Positions 1 to 12,914 of a stretch of DNA of 28,079 nt are shown here, piece by piece. This DNA comes from Collodictyon triciliatum (Eukaryota > CRuMs). Positions within the stretch are counted from its first letter, which is position 1. The number at the start of each line of letters is the position of its first letter. The stretch is from assembly GCA_043381765.1 (NCBI GenBank), contig JBHJMP010000400.1, positions 1 to 28,079 on the forward strand. Reading direction: 5' to 3'. The notes under the pieces are model-generated. The model searched no databases. It saw only the letters and a list, made by a program, of their open reading frames with translations, and was not told the origin of the DNA. The translations under genes and the position numbers were made by a program.

Positions 1-41
<41 letters not shown>

Positions 42-66
42 AAAAAAACAAAAAAACAAAAAAACA

Positions 67-97
<31 letters not shown>

Positions 98-150
98 CAA
101 AACAAAACAAAACAAAACAAAACAAAACAAAACAAAAAAACAAAAGAAAC
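1..150. repeat. A-rich simple repeat (poly-A then AAAAC units)
   Basis: The window opens with about 40 A residues. A/C tracts follow and become regular AAAAC pentamers until about position 150. No coding potential is seen. It may be the edge of an intergenic microsatellite or of an intron of an off-window gene. Confidence 0.95.
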
Positions 151-578
151 ACCTAGTACATATCGAGAAGAAATGAATGAAAGAAAAAGTGGATAGTCTG
201 GTCTCGTTCAGCCCAAGGTGTAGCCACAATAAGAGAATGCATAAAGCAGAAAATAAGATGACTTCAAACCACAGGGAAGGAGGCGAAGAAAAGATGAACC
301 CACGAAATATGGCCCACGGAAGCCAACAAAGAAGGCCTCCTGCAAAGAGTGATCAACTTGGTCACCCGCGAGAAGGGACTGAAAAGGTTGGCTTTTTTGT
401 TTTTTTTTTGTTTTTGTTTTTAGTTCACTTTGAGTTTACTTGAAAACTGCGGTTAATAAGTCTTCGCTGTTTGCTCGACTTCGCCTCTTTCTTCTTCTTC
501 TTTTCCCCTTTACTTTCTTTCATTTCCCTTTTCTCCCTTTATCATATGAAACAATGACCCCAACGCAAAAGAGTTAAT
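151..578. other. Unassigned 5' flank of the LRR gene
   Basis: No confident gene is seen. A short exon-like stretch at about 319-386 (+) reads EANKEGLLQRV onward with good amino-acid composition, but it has no ATG and no clear splice acceptor, so it may belong to an off-window gene or be chance. Pyrimidine-rich sequence lies at about 395-420 and 480-540, upstream of the proposed start of the LRR gene. Confidence 0.4.
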
Positions 579-3500
579 ATGAGTTGTCTGCGATTCGAGC
601 GAATGTTTACCGCAAGACTTTCATTTGCATTATTGATATCCAAGCATATCCGCTCTATTAGTTTAGCCTCCGATAGACATTCTCTCGCTCGTTTATCCGT
701 ATTTCTCTCTTATTACCATTCCCTTTTCGCTACATATACATAACAATCGGTGTTGTTGATATAGACTGCAAATCTCGCTATCCCAAGAGACATTCCCGAC
801 TACATCGCCGGCTATATCCATCAGTGTAGTATAATCGGCGTGGATGTGCTCGATGACGTTCTCTCCTCTCTGGATGAAGCGCGTTCTACAAACATTCTTG
901 ATTTATCAAAGTCACATAGGCGAATCGTATGTGTTATAAAACAAAAGAAAACAAAAGAAAACAAAAGAAAACAAAAGAAAACAAAAGAAAACAAAACAAA
1001 AGAAAACAAAACAAAAGAAAACAAAACAAAAGAAAACAAAACAAAAGAAAACAAAACAAGAAACAAAACAAGAAACAAAACAAGAAACAAAACAAGAAAC
1101 AAAACAAGGAACAAAACAAGAAACAAAACAAGGAACAAAACAAGAAACAAAACAAGAAACAAAACAAGAAACAAAACAAGAAACAAAACAAGAAACAAAA
1201 CAAGAAACAAAACAAGAAACAAAAACAAAAGAATAAAACTATCGACCGGCCACAAATACATCTTACGTATCATCGATAATAAAGAAACAAACATATTAGT
1301 GAACAAAATTGATCACAATAAAAGGCCAAATTTACACAAGAACATTAATTGGCGTGCCATGACTGAAGGCGCGAGTATTCAGTAGCAGTTTTTTTTTTCT
1401 TTATTCACCTGGATAACTATTTTATTTGTTAAATAGGACGATTCCCAGATTATGTGCCTTGCCTCATCACTTGTACATAGCCCGTGGATATCAACCATTG
1501 AGATAGCGAATCAAACCGTCTCGGTCGCTGGTGCGATGGAACTCGGCACTGTTTTGCACCGTACATTTTACATTTGCATTTATGCTCCTTTTTTTTTTTT
1601 TTGGAACTTCTTCCTTGAATTTAAAAATAAAGTTAAAAAGACGTCCTTCTTGACAATTTTCTATGGTCCAATTATTATCCCTTCAACATCTGATAAATAA
1701 TATATTTTTCACTTTTCTTCTTCAGAGAACCAATCCATTACGAAAATTAACATGGGAGGAAATGATATACGAAGTGAGGGTCTTCTTGCGTTGGTATCAC
1801 ACTTTGAAACTCATAGCAGCCTCATTGAGCTTGGAATCGCATCGAACAATGTTTGAATCTACTATATAATACAACAGAAAATTCTCAGCTGAAACACAAT
1901 TCACTACACCAAAAAACAAAAAAATAAAAATAAATAAAGTTTCCACACACATGTAAGCATCTTGAAGAATAAATTAACTTTTTGTTTGCCCAATAAAAAA
2001 AAACTATTTATTTACACGGTCTGCATATTTTCCTATGATTATCACAGATAGGAAACCATGGAGCTGCTGGGTTGGCACGTTTTATGTCATTGCCAACTTG
2101 CAAACTTCAGATTTTAGACTTGAGGCACAATAATATCAAGCTCGACGGCATCGAGCGACTGGCTATTGGGTTGAAAGTAAGTGTGTTTTTCTCCCTCTCT
2201 TTAATCCGTAGGATAATCATTCCTAATTAATATGTCATATTCGTTGCACTTGTTAAAGATATACCATTTAGCATGTCAAAATTTCGAATCAGGATATGAT
2301 TAACAATATTTAACTTTGTCTTGGCTCGAATCAATTTCTGTATTCGATGTAGGCTAATGAAAATTTACATACTCTGAATCTGAGATTTAATCAAATTCGA
2401 GAGCAGTAAGATATCAAATTAGATTTTATTTGACATATTGTACAAAATCAAGTTATGGACTGTTTCATGCTTATTTGGTGCATGTGCGTGGGTGATTATA
2501 GAGGATGTGCCGTGCTTGGGAGTTGTTTGATGAAGAATCAATCCCTAACGAGCTTGGATATCGGAGCAAATGGGTAAATATCTGTTGGATCTGGGCACAA
2601 TAAGTTTCCTTTATGTTTAGGGTCATACATTTATTTCAATCTTTCCTTTCCAGAGTTAAATATAATGTGTAACTTTATGTATAAATGCATAGTATATCCG
2701 ATGAAGGAGCACGCAGTTTAGCAGGTAGGCATATATGTGGCATTCGACTAAGTTACTTATTAAAGCAATCACTGATGTCATTCAAAATATTTCTTTCTAT
2801 AGCCGGCCTTTCTGTGAATAAATCACTGAAGAAGATTAACTTGCGGAGCAACGAAATACGTGACGATGGGTTCATAGCTTTGCTTGAATCTCTGAAAAGG
2901 TCTTCATTAAGTCAATCAATCATGAAATACATTCATACACACGGAATTAGAGATTCTCTCCTTTTTTTTAAAAAAAAAACCGCCTGATTACCCATAATTG
3001 TAATAGAAATAACACGCTTACTGCACTCTACCTAGGAAATAACAAACCATCAAAGCTAGGTAGAAGAATAATGAACTATTTCATTTTAATAAAAATATTT
3101 GATTGCTGTGAGTTGCTCTTCAGCATGACATTATTTTTTTTTTCCTTTATTCGATTCAATTCAGCATGACATTATAAAGTTTCTCAAGTTGCAAAGAATG
3201 AAACGAGTTTATAAATAAAAATCGATATGATGACTTTTAGCCACTAATAAATTCATTTTAATAATAACATGCACAGTTTGCTCGTCATTAAGTCTAGTCG
3301 TCACCCTGAACAACAGAGTTTCTCAATTAGACCTTCAGGTAATTACCTGCACGGTTTAATTTTAAGTTCTTCGTTAAACAAAAGAAAAAATACTACTAAA
3401 AACAAACAAACAAACAAACAAACAAACAAACAAACAAACAAACAAACAAACAAACAAACAAACAAACAAACAAACAAACAAACAAACAAACAAACGGGCT

Positions 3501-6500
3501 AAATTATTGTCTCCAGGGTCTTCGAGTAGAGCCACAGAGTGTTCAGACGATATCAGAAGCTCTGTCTGCGAATAACGGAATTAAGGTGGGATTATTGTTT
3601 TAAACTATTTATAAATTTAAGATACCCTCACTGGCTTTTTTTTTTTTCGATTCGGATGACATTTGTAAATGGAAAAAGTAAAATTGTTTCATCCGTTATC
3701 TAGGAACTCGTCATTGATTTGCCTCCTGATATCCGTGATAGGGTTGATTTCCGTCAACCATGTCTTCACTTATCGAAAATTATTATTTTATTAATATTTT
3801 TTCTATGAAACGAGAGATCGATTCTGACACTATCGGTAATGTTTTATCAACAGTTTATGAGTATTCTTCAAAGGAGGTGGCCCGAGGCTTATTTTGTTGA
3901 TATTCCACCTGCTTCAGGGTATGTACAACTTTCCTACAATTTCATTACGCATAATTTCCTCGTATCAGATAATAGAATTGTAACCAATAATTAGGAACGA
4001 GGCTGGCCATGCATGCACAGTGCGAATCCACCGTGATGGCATCCTTCATAATTCTGACCAGACATGGAACTCTATGACGCATAATACAACAATCGAGCAA
4101 TATATCCCTCATCCAGATCGTATGTTTGTATATATATATATTAAATTTGTTCATTTGATTTGTACTCATTATCATTTCGTGAATAATATATACTCGATTA
4201 AAAACTATATCTTATATTGCACTTCATAAATGGATGCATATCTAAAATTCATTAGAACTCCTTCCTCGACATGCATCATTGAAAAGCTTCACTGCCGAAC
4301 ATTTGGTAAGTGTTGTCATTCAATGTCCTTTTTTTTTTTTTTTAATAACAACAATAGTAATAACGATAATGAGAACGATACAACTCCAACGATACAGCAC
4401 AGAATTAAAAAAAAATCATTTATTCATCCCCTTTTTTCATGTTTTAGGACACGAGTGGAGCCAGATATCACCCCAATTGTATTAATCAATATATATATAT
4501 ATTTAACGTGAACTTTTTTGTTTTTTTCAGTATGTCTAGAAATGAAGTAATTAATGCCAACCTACTAAAAAATTAAAAAAATAGATTCTTCCTTGGGTGC
4601 CAATGGTACAGTTATGGTATACATTTCTTATCGTCATATCTGTAGATAGTTCTTAATATTTTTTATTTTATATCTATTTTTTATCTCCTCATACTCTGCC
4701 TACAATTTGAATTTAGGGTGCCAATTCTTCATCCCTTACAAACTTAAGTACTTTCCCTGTACATCGAGGAACCCATCTCGGACATAGTATGCTTTTTTTT
4801 ATTTTTAGTATATTCAACTAAGTGTTCTGGTTAATATATATATATTAGTTTTCAGGATATTTTGGCTGGGGTAATTCATTGATTTGCCTAAAAATAAAAC
4901 AGATCAACAGCCAAAAGTAGACATCAATGGCAAAAAGCCAAAGCCCAGTTTTCGAAATGAAACAATGACCCCAAATGTTTGTAGCTATGAATGTTTTGAT
5001 TTATTCTTTTGATTCATCTAAGTTGCCTGACTGCATTTTTTTTTATCTTTTCTATATAAAAATGCAGAATATATACGAAACTTAAATTCACACAAAGATT
5101 TCCATAACAACTTCAGAGTTTCAGTGAAGAGAAGCCCGAACGCGGTCCCTCTAACGCACCAGCAAAGTCACTCATATCAACGAATCAAGTGCTTGTGAGC
5201 CCTGCATCAAATTTTTCAGGTTCACTACCTGCATATTCTTAGTACTATAATATGTATAAATCCGCACAAACACACAGAACATCATATTGATAATTAAACG
5301 AGTATTGCATCAACTTTAAATGGTGTTGATCGAATAGAATCTGTAAACAGACGTCAGTCGGGATATCCGCAACAAAGCCAAGAGTATTATTTTTTTTTTA
5401 ATGTTTTTACGTATATTTATAGTTCTGCTCCGTTTTGATATTCCTTCATCAATTATCAAAACACCATTGTTTTGCTATGTTTTGTTATGTTTGCTCTTAA
5501 AAAAATAGAATTTTGTTACCATGATTATCACACTATCACCCAGCAAATTTCTAACAAATAACAATTTCAAAATATTCCGGTGTAGTCTCCAAACACAAGG
5601 CCATGTATATAACCCGGCGATAGCAGATGTAAAAATATACTTATTCATCCAATATTTCATATTTGACATTCGTATATAAGTGTTGATTATAGCGATTTCG
5701 ATTCAAAAAAGAAAGAATAATTTCATTATGAATACCTCGAAGCGAGCGACCCCCAATCATTTCATCGAAATCCTCCATTAGGTGGACTTAAGCCAAAGCA
5801 TCACAGGGCAAAGCTTGGATGTCGCATCCCTTCTACAATTACGCGACCAACTGGCCCATCAGTATTCATCGTTCTCGAATGTAATGAATATTCTTATCTT
5901 ATTATTGTACTCTCTCTCTCTCTACCCATTAAGAAATAATCTTTCTTATTTTCTCTACGGGATTTTTCGTGCTAAGTCTCCTTTATTTACATTCCCGAAT
6001 AAACCTATTAAGCACGTCGCACAGCAAATCAACCAACTCCAAGAAGACCAGCATACATTCACGGAGCTCTACCAGACACAAATGCGCGCACTGGACGAAG
6101 GTCATCATGATGATATCCAAATGATTATGGAGAAAATGCAAGAAGTCTCTCAAACTCATGAACAACTCGTCGAGATTCACGTAAAAAAATAATAATGAAA
6201 AATGAAAAATAAAAAATGAAAAAAGAAGAAAAAAGCAAAAGCAAAAGAACCCCGACAACATATATATTTCTCCTTTCCCCAACTCACTCAGATTACATCG
6301 CGACCCAGAAATCAAGCATGCACGACATCCGCGAGGAGCAGCAGCTTCTCTTCCAGGGAATCCAGACACAATTCAACCAGCTGCTCACAAACACCGAGAA
6401 GGAGCTGCAGATTCTGCGCCAGCACCAGCGCCAAAAGAAAGCAGCAGACGCATCAGCCTCCGACCAGCTGGATGCGCTTCTGCCTCAGCGCCTCGCAGAC

Positions 6501-6905
6501 ATGACCGACCACATCGCATCACGCGTCGCGCAAATCCTTCGCCCAGACTTTGAGCGCAATCTGACTCTGCTTTCCCAGCAGCAGTCGCGGGCCGTGGCCG
6601 ACCTGGAGTCGCGTCTGGAGAAAGTCCATCGCCGTGTTGTGGCTCTGGAGGGAAACCGCAGGCCGACTCCATCTCGTGCGAATGCGAATGCGAATGCGAA
6701 TGTGAATGCAAGTGTGAATGCAAACGCATCAACGAGCAGCCCGAAATCCGCGGCCAGTGAGGTCTGGAACACAAAGATGGAGGCGCGAGTTGCGGCCATT
6801 CAGAGGAGGCTCGAGTTGCTTGAGACCACGGTCAAGGAGGAGCAGGCTGCGTCCATGAGTGCTTTGGAGGCGCTTTTGAGAGACGGCAACGCGTCTCATC
6901 GCTGA
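579..6905 (+). CDS. Leucine-rich repeat protein with coiled-coil C-terminus (26 exons)
   Basis: Proposed exons: 579-698, 765-926, 1437-1560, 1726-1850, 2048-2176, 2353-2405, 2502-2573, 2693-2724, 2803-2899, 3007-3059, 3277-3338, 3517-3585, 3704-3742, 3854-3918, 3995-4119, 4256-4305, 4448-4478, 4585-4616, 4717-4786, 4903-4976, 5117-5219, 5338-5383, 5586-5604, 5782-5880, 6025-6180, 6309-6905. They total 2604 nt, or 867 residues. Residues about 110-366 are RI-type leucine-rich repeats with units such as LQILDLRHNNI, LHTLNLRFNQI, LTSLDIGANG and LKKINLRSNEI. Residues about 367-584 are a linker with an aromatic patch (RRWPEAYFVDIP) and Ser/Pro-rich parts. Residues about 585-867 are Gln/Glu/Leu-rich heptad-like coiled coil, interrupted by an Ala/Asn low-complexity run encoded at about 6679-6730. 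The family was not identified. LRR plus coiled coil suggests a cytoskeletal, centrosomal or other scaffold role, by analogy only. The LRR exons and the last three exons are strong. Exon 1 (Arg-rich and presequence-like), the 19-nt exon and several linker exons are tentative. Several donors are weak (GTTTGA, GTTGAT, GTTCAC, GTCTTC). Confidence 0.7.
935..1231 (+). repeat. ACAAAAGAAA / AAACAAGAAAC tandem array in intron
   Basis: About 300 bases of AAACAAAAG-type and then AAACAAG-type units lie inside the second intron of the LRR gene (927-1436). The array can be translated in several frames as Lys/Gln/Asn-rich or Phe/Leu/Val-rich peptides, which are artefacts of the repeat. Confidence 0.95.
3402..3495 (+). 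repeat. (CAAA)n microsatellite in intron
   Basis: About 23 CAAA units lie within the LRR-gene intron 3339-3516. They end about 20 bases before the acceptor CTCCAG at 3511-3516. Confidence 0.97.
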
Positions 6906-7064
6906 GTTCTTTCTCTTGTGCGCGCCTGTGTGTGTCCTGTGTGAATCGAAATACTGCTTTAATCTGTCTGCAACAGGCTTTGGCTTTATCCTAGAATTGC
7001 TTGTGTTGGAACCGGTGATAATGAATTATTCAATGACCCTCCTGGAGCTTTGCGTTTCATTTGT

Positions 7065-7192
7065 TTGTTCATTTGTTTGTTTGTTTGTTTGTTTGTTTGT
7101 ATGTATGTATGTATGTATGTATGTATGTATGTATGTATGTATGTATGTATGTATGTATGTATGTATGTATGTATGTATGTATGTATGTATGT
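7065..7192 (+). repeat. (TTTG)n followed by (TATG)n microsatellite
   Basis: A short TTTG run changes into about 23 TATG units. The compound repeat sits in the convergent intergenic spacer. Confidence 0.97.
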
Positions 7193-7315
7193 GTTGATTG
7201 ATTGCTATTTTGGTGTGAATGATACGCAAGGGTGGTTATCCGGATTTTGATGCGATTTATTGCTAAAAGTATTCCGTGCTCTTTAATCTATGTCGGGGAC
7301 TTTGGGACTTTTTTC

Positions 7316-7321
7316 TTTATT
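7316..7321 (-). terminator. Polyadenylation signal AATAAA of cullin-4
   Basis: AATAAA on the minus strand lies 30 bases beyond the CUL4 stop codon (TGA at 7351-7353), a usual position for a cleavage/polyadenylation hexamer with a short 3' UTR. Confidence 0.5.
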
Positions 7322-7350
7322 CTTGATGGATAAAGAAAAATACAGGGCAA

Positions 7351-9025
7351 TCATGCGAGATAATGATAAACAGTAGTATCAGCCTTGTCGCGTTCAAGAT
7401 ATTCTCGCTCAATCAAACTTTCAATGCGTTTCTTTGTATCTAATGTCTGTGTGATTTCATGTAAATAAAATAAGTTTGGAGGATTTTCTTTTCAATTCCA
7501 TTCATTTCCATGTTATTAATATTTTATGACGTTTGTTCCATGTTTTTTTTTTTATTATTAAAATATATAAAGCGTGCGTATCTTCTTTTTTTTTTTCATA
7601 AACCCTCTGAATGGTGAGATTTAAACAGCATTATTTTATGGCTCACTTACGGTGATTGGAAACTTGACTTGGCCTACAAGCTCGGCAAAGAGAAGATTGT
7701 AGTTTAAAACTTTCCGTGTTTTCATGATTCGAACAATTGCAGCGTCAATCTTAATACAACGGAAACAAAAGAGAGTAAACCATATGAATTCACGGACATT
7801 CGATCCAATATGTATTTACTGTGATGCTTTTGAGTGCATTAAGTAACGAATAGGAAGACGCTGGACTTTTTATTAAAATATTTGATACTTTTGAATATCT
7901 TCTATTTACAAAGCATCCATATTTACTTGGTATTGTCTGTCCTGTGCAACTTTCTCGTTGGTTGCTTGGTTTTCCTCGGGCTACATTTATATATATGCAT
8001 TTATCTTTAAAAAAAAACTATATATTATTTAATAATCAAATTATTTTAGTAAATTCAACTAGTCTTGTATAAAAAAAATGATGCATGTCATTATACAAGA
8101 TAGAAAAAAAAGCGTGAGATTCTTTTCTTTTTTTTTTTTTTCATAACCTACCGTCTCTTTCAGCTGGATGGAATTAATCTTGATTTTGTATAGCTTGTGT
8201 GAAAAGTTTGAATTCACAGTAAAGGTATCCCCGCTCTTTACATCGGGCCCCTAGTCAGTATATATATGTATATAACTATTATTTTTATTCACAACATCAT
8301 TTTCACAGAAGGAATTGATTCTACAATCAATACGAGGACGCGGATATATAAAAGGAGAGGAGAAATATGAAAAGGAAGGGAAGGTGATGAAAAATTAAGC
8401 GGTTTTTCTGAAAGAGGCTGTCCCAAAACTATGAATGTCACCTTTGGTTCTTTCGTCAACACACGGACCTTGCCACATGCTAGAGATTGCAATAGCCGTG
8501 GAAGTTCTTTTCCATCTTTTATTTAACATGTTTAGAGTCTTATTTTATAATCACCCAGACGGTATGAATAAATATATACACATAATATATAAACAAGAAG
8601 GCGAATATGGGAAAGATTGGCATTTATAGTACATCGTGGGAGTTCGTTTCCCGCGGTATATGAATATTAATCATGTTATTTGCTATTCTAAACTACCTAT
8701 GCGCGTTGCCTCGAGAATCTCGTCATAAGTCAATTGTTGGTGTCCATTAAAGAGAAGAAGGACGCATGTTTGAAAAAACGAAAGAGTAAACTCTTTCACT
8801 TCCTGTGATACACATTCTAGTAAGTTCTTCCGAGGCCAACGAAGAAAAATGATATAAAAAAAAAGAAGTAAAAAGTAAAAGTAAAAGTAAAGCATTACTT
8901 TTTGGAAGTATCCTTTCACTACGCAGTGACCTATTCCATGTTGCCATTGCAGCTGCCTACCAGCGTGGGCGGATTTGTAATAATCCACGAATGCTTCTTG
9001 ATAAGGGGCCAACTTCAGATGTTTT

Positions 9026-9123
<98 letters not shown>

Positions 9124-12100
9124 CAAAATGTGGCCAGTTAATTAAAAATTCAAGATATGAATACTATCTCCTAATTCGATTAAGTTTGAAGTAAACACAA
9201 TTTTTTTCTTCAAAATTTATTAAATTAGATAATGATGGTATAATTTTAATACTTCTCTAGGGATGGTGACAGATGCCGGCGGTTCTGTAATCCAATATGC
9301 AGATGAAATAACATGAACATACATATCCACATTTTTGGGAAGTGACGAAGCGATTCGAGACTGAGGTAATAAAAAAAAATCCATGAGAGAATGTAAAAGA
9401 AAAAAGTTGTTTAATCGCATGAGGAAAATGAATTATGGAAAGAGTCATGATGAAGTGGTTCAATCTTACTTCAAGCCTATTAAAAATTATACCGAATTAA
9501 AGCTGTCCATAATATCTTTCGATAACTCAATATCCTTGAACATTCCCTCCAATTTCATTGTGAAAGAGCTTCCACACTCTGATGATCAATTTTTTTAAGA
9601 CAATAAACATAGATAATGCAAATAGAGTACTCTATCAAAATTTCAACACTCAACGTGCATTTCATAATTAACTAAGCATTAAGACCTCAGAAATAATAAT
9701 AAAAAACCGAAATATACCTATTTTCAATTTTGCAATCATAGATTTCTCCAGTTCTGTTGACGCGCTTTTTTCGAGCAGCAGCCTTTTTCCTAAATCCTTC
9801 TTGTAGAAGGCCTCGAACACATCCTTTCCTATTCAATTTTTTTCCAAATAGATATGTTACGTATTTGATACACTCGTGTCAGCAGTCTGCCGTATGAATA
9901 TATGTACCTTGTATATATCTGAACAGAATCAAGACTTTATCCATCAATATTTCCATCTCAATATCAGAAGATTCCTAGTTTTTATTGATTTTTTTTAACA
10001 TTGGTATCTTAATGAATCGAATAAAGGAAAAAAAAACATTGGTATCTTAATATAAGGATTCAGGATGAGCTATAAGTGCATATCAAATAGTCACAATACT
10101 GAAAACTGTCCTAATTAATTGTAGATAAAATACAATTTACTTTATTTCCAGAGCGCAATTTACTGTCGATGAATTTGGCTGAGGCAAAAAAAAATGTTGT
10201 CATTTTTTTAAAATTAAGGAGGCTGATTCGTATATTTAATACAATACCTAAGGAAGTACCCATAAAAAGTGAAATATGCACATTTAAAAAGGATTACCAA
10301 TCAATTCTGCTGTTTTGCTTTGCTTCACGTTGATGAAATGTTCAAATGAATCCTATGAAAAAAATGAAAAAAATGAAAAAAATGAAAAAAAATGAAAAAA
10401 AAATGAAAAAAAGAAAAAATGAAAAATGAAAAAGAAAAAAGAAAAAAGAAAAAAAGAAAAAAAGAAAAAGTAAAGATAAAAATAAAAGAAAAAAGTATGT
10501 AAATTCACTATTATAATCCAGTCACAATGTGCATAGATGACTTCAATATGGCCCTATTCTGTGCAGAGAGGGGAATACCTTTATGGTATTTGCAAACATA
10601 TCTGATGAACGGAAGCATTCTTTCGTAATGGAATCTAATTTGTCCTTGAAATCTAGCAATTCCTGCACAAGAGTCGAATCCCTGTTCGCATCCTGCACCA
10701 TTCCACTTCCAACAGTCTATTTAGGATATTGTATATATTATTAGTTCTCCAAAAACACTGCATGTAAATATTAATAAAGAGATACCTTGATGTAGTTCGA
10801 GAAAGCTTGCTTTAATATGTCTAGCTTTTGAACTCGACTAAAAAGAACGAATATGCGGCCAATATCTTCTAATCTGGCTTGGGTAAGAAGGCCAGGGAAG
10901 CCTGTAACCGCAGTTAAAAATTAATCTCAGAAGGTATACGTGTATTCCTTGAAAAAAATCGGTACTGGGGAAAAAAAAAAAAGAAAGAGGAGCTTCGCAT
11001 CACCTTGAAGTATTGTAAAATATTGATTCGTTATCAAATTAGTATCCATAATATCCATAATTTCTTTCCGAGATAACGATGAAAGAATTGTTTTAATGCG
11101 TTCGGACTCTTCGCGAATCCTCTTCTCGCAATGAACAAGATAATCTGCAATCTGGGTTGGATTTCAAATTTTAGCTGTCTAAGCTAACAGGCCAATAAAT
11201 AAGATAAGAATTTAAAGAAATTAGACGTATTTGTCACCGCGATGCTGAAATAAGAAAAAGGTCCTTAAGGGACATCTAGGGAGAAAAATTACTAGGAGAC
11301 TTTGAATACAATGATTTCCTTCATCGCGATAGTAAGATTGAGTTTCAGAAAGTAAAGTCGGCTGAAGGAATTTCTCGTATAACTACGATGTAAATAAGTT
11401 AGTTCTCTGGAAGTCTTAATCACAAGATAAATATATTGTCTGCAACATACATATTATATTGATTGCGTTTATTATATAGTTAATAATAAGATACCTGTAA
11501 GTCCACCATCATTTTAACAGAATCTGCGAGCAAGGGGACATTAATGTGCTGGCCATCTCTTTATTCAAAAAAGGGAGTTAATTTCCAATAGTGTTTTTTC
11601 CCTCTTATTTGTATAAAAAAAATACAGATTATGTATCGGTTTGATATGGTTTGTGAAATCAGCTCATGCCTGTGTTGGAGAATAAAATGCAGTATATATT
11701 CACTAGTTTTCTGCTCGATCTTGTCAACCTCACGGAAGTTAGATTGAAATAGATGAACACCCAAATCGTATATAGATTTTAAATCCTTTGAGGATTTTAT
11801 GTATGTTCTGTCTAGAACTAGGAATATTTGGCGAATCATCGACTATGAAGGTTGGTTATACATCAATCGATTAGAAAAAATAACATCAACAAAATACTAA
11901 GGCAAAATAAAATAATATTCGTAATAGTGAAAACATTTTTTTTATTGCAGATTAAAAATACTGCCAAAAATTTTACAATTTTGCCGCAATAATCAACCCA
12001 TATTGAATTCAAAGATGAAAGATATTGCAAAGGGTCTGCTGATTTACTACAAAACAAATGTAGCGGAAGTTACTGGACACGTACATTATTAAAAAGAATA

Positions 12101-12914
12101 GGGAATAGGGAATAGGAATGCAATTTCAAGAGACGAAATGTTGCTTGTTGCAGTTTCTTTCACAATGAAGAGGAATAAATTTTACAGAGCTCGATGCAAT
12201 ACTGCTTCAGAAGCCTGTTGATTAATCAGGGAATAAACCATATCGAAAAGTTTTTCTTCCTTCTTACTATCGCAAAGGATTTTCACAGCCTGCATTGATA
12301 AAAAAAAAAAAGGGAAAAAGAAAGAAACGACGATCACATATTAAGTTGATAAAATAAAAACAATATATATGGCGTTTGCATATATTACGAAGAGAGAAGG
12401 AAAAAAAGGAAACGATTTCTTGCCTGGTAAAGCTGCTCTAGTGAAAAAAGGGCAGGTTTATTCTCCTGGATACAACGCACCGACTCTCGAAGTATTCGAA
12501 ACTTTTCCTCCTCATTAACTACCTTTGGTTTGACTACGCGATGTAAAGTAATAAAAAAAAATATGCGGTTAAACTCGGGAAGATAATAAAATGCTAAACC
12601 TAAACAAGTTAATCCCATGCATCAGGAGAGTTTTAAGAGCATTAAACATTGAATACGATTATAAAAGTAAAAAGAAAAAAAGAAAAAAAAGAAAAAATTA
12701 CTGAACCAAAGCAAAACCGATATACAAATAAACAAGTATGTTTGCGAATATATCGAAAACTATGCAAGACATGGAGATCGTGGAGCCATAATACAAATAT
12801 TGCAGAAATAAAATACTCACACCCGACATTAACGACGAAGCTTTCGACGGGTTTTTGAGCTCTTACGCCACGGGCCTGCGCCTCCTTCTGAATTCCTTCC
12901 AAAGGGCGCTTCAT
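7351..12914 (-). CDS. CUL4: Cullin-4, scaffold of CRL4 ubiquitin ligases (23 exons)
   Basis: Exons in coding order: 12914-12821, 12533-12424, 12289-12186, 12046-11977, 11842-11626, 11556-11495, 11382-11293, 11151-11004, 10901-10786, 10716-10579, 10352-10298, 10178-10141, 9974-9908, 9828-9718, 9578-9493, 9360-9253, 9012-8899, 8802-8697, 8506-8442, 8250-8152, 7980-7927, 7749-7651, 7446-7351. They total 2247 nt, or 748 residues, close to animal CUL4A (about 759). Visible hallmarks in order: [63 protein letters not shown] with GHCVVK (cullin homology), LQSLACGK, and [15 protein letters not shown] with the neddylation lysine at residue 694. The C-terminus is the winged-helix tail ending YHYLA. Cullins carry the RING protein Rbx1 at the C-terminus; the CUL4 N-terminus binds DDB1. 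The start at 12914 is preceded 9 bases upstream by an in-frame TAA. Intron 2 starts GC instead of GT; some acceptors are AAG or GAG. No key part is missing, so the gene looks functional. Confidence 0.95.
9029..9123. repeat. (AAT)n microsatellite in CUL4 intron
   Basis: About 31 AAT/TAA units lie inside the CUL4 intron 9013-9252, on the strand opposite to the gene. On the plus strand they can be misread as a poly-Asn protein. Confidence 0.97.
10356..10496. repeat. GAAAAA/TGAAAAA polypurine tract in CUL4 intron
   Basis: About 140 bases of irregular GAAAAA and TGAAAAA units lie in the CUL4 intron 10353-10578. In the sense of the gene this is a polypyrimidine tract. Confidence 0.95.
12290..12423 (-). 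other. GC-AG intron 2 of CUL4
   Basis: The exon ends CAG (Gln of LEQLYQ) and the intron begins GCAAGA; it ends ATGCAG before GCT GTG AAA. The junction restores LYQ-AVK, matching cullin-4 LYQAV. The only fitting donor is GC, in the usual CAG|GCAAG context of GC-AG introns. Confidence 0.8.

Larger units (their letters stand above)
6906..7350. other. Tail-to-tail spacer between LRR gene and CUL4
   Basis: The two convergent stop codons are 445 bases apart. The spacer holds a TTTG/TATG microsatellite and the cullin-4 polyadenylation signal. No further gene is seen. Confidence 0.8.

Noticed and set aside
177-443. 88-codon + frame beginning MKEKVD
   Set aside because: It ends in a poly-T stretch read as Phe/Leu; composition is weak and the better exon-like signal at 319-386 is in another frame.
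821-1385. Long Lys/Gln/Asn-rich or Phe/Leu/Val-rich open frames on both strands
   Set aside because: They are readings of the AAACAAG-type array in an intron; exons on both sides join in frame without it.
6916-7250. Cys/Val/Met/Tyr repeat proteins
   Set aside because: They are translations of the TTTG/TATG microsatellite in an intergenic spacer.
8902-9141. Poly-Asn protein on the + strand
   Set aside because: It is the AAT array inside a CUL4 intron plus the antisense of a CUL4 exon.
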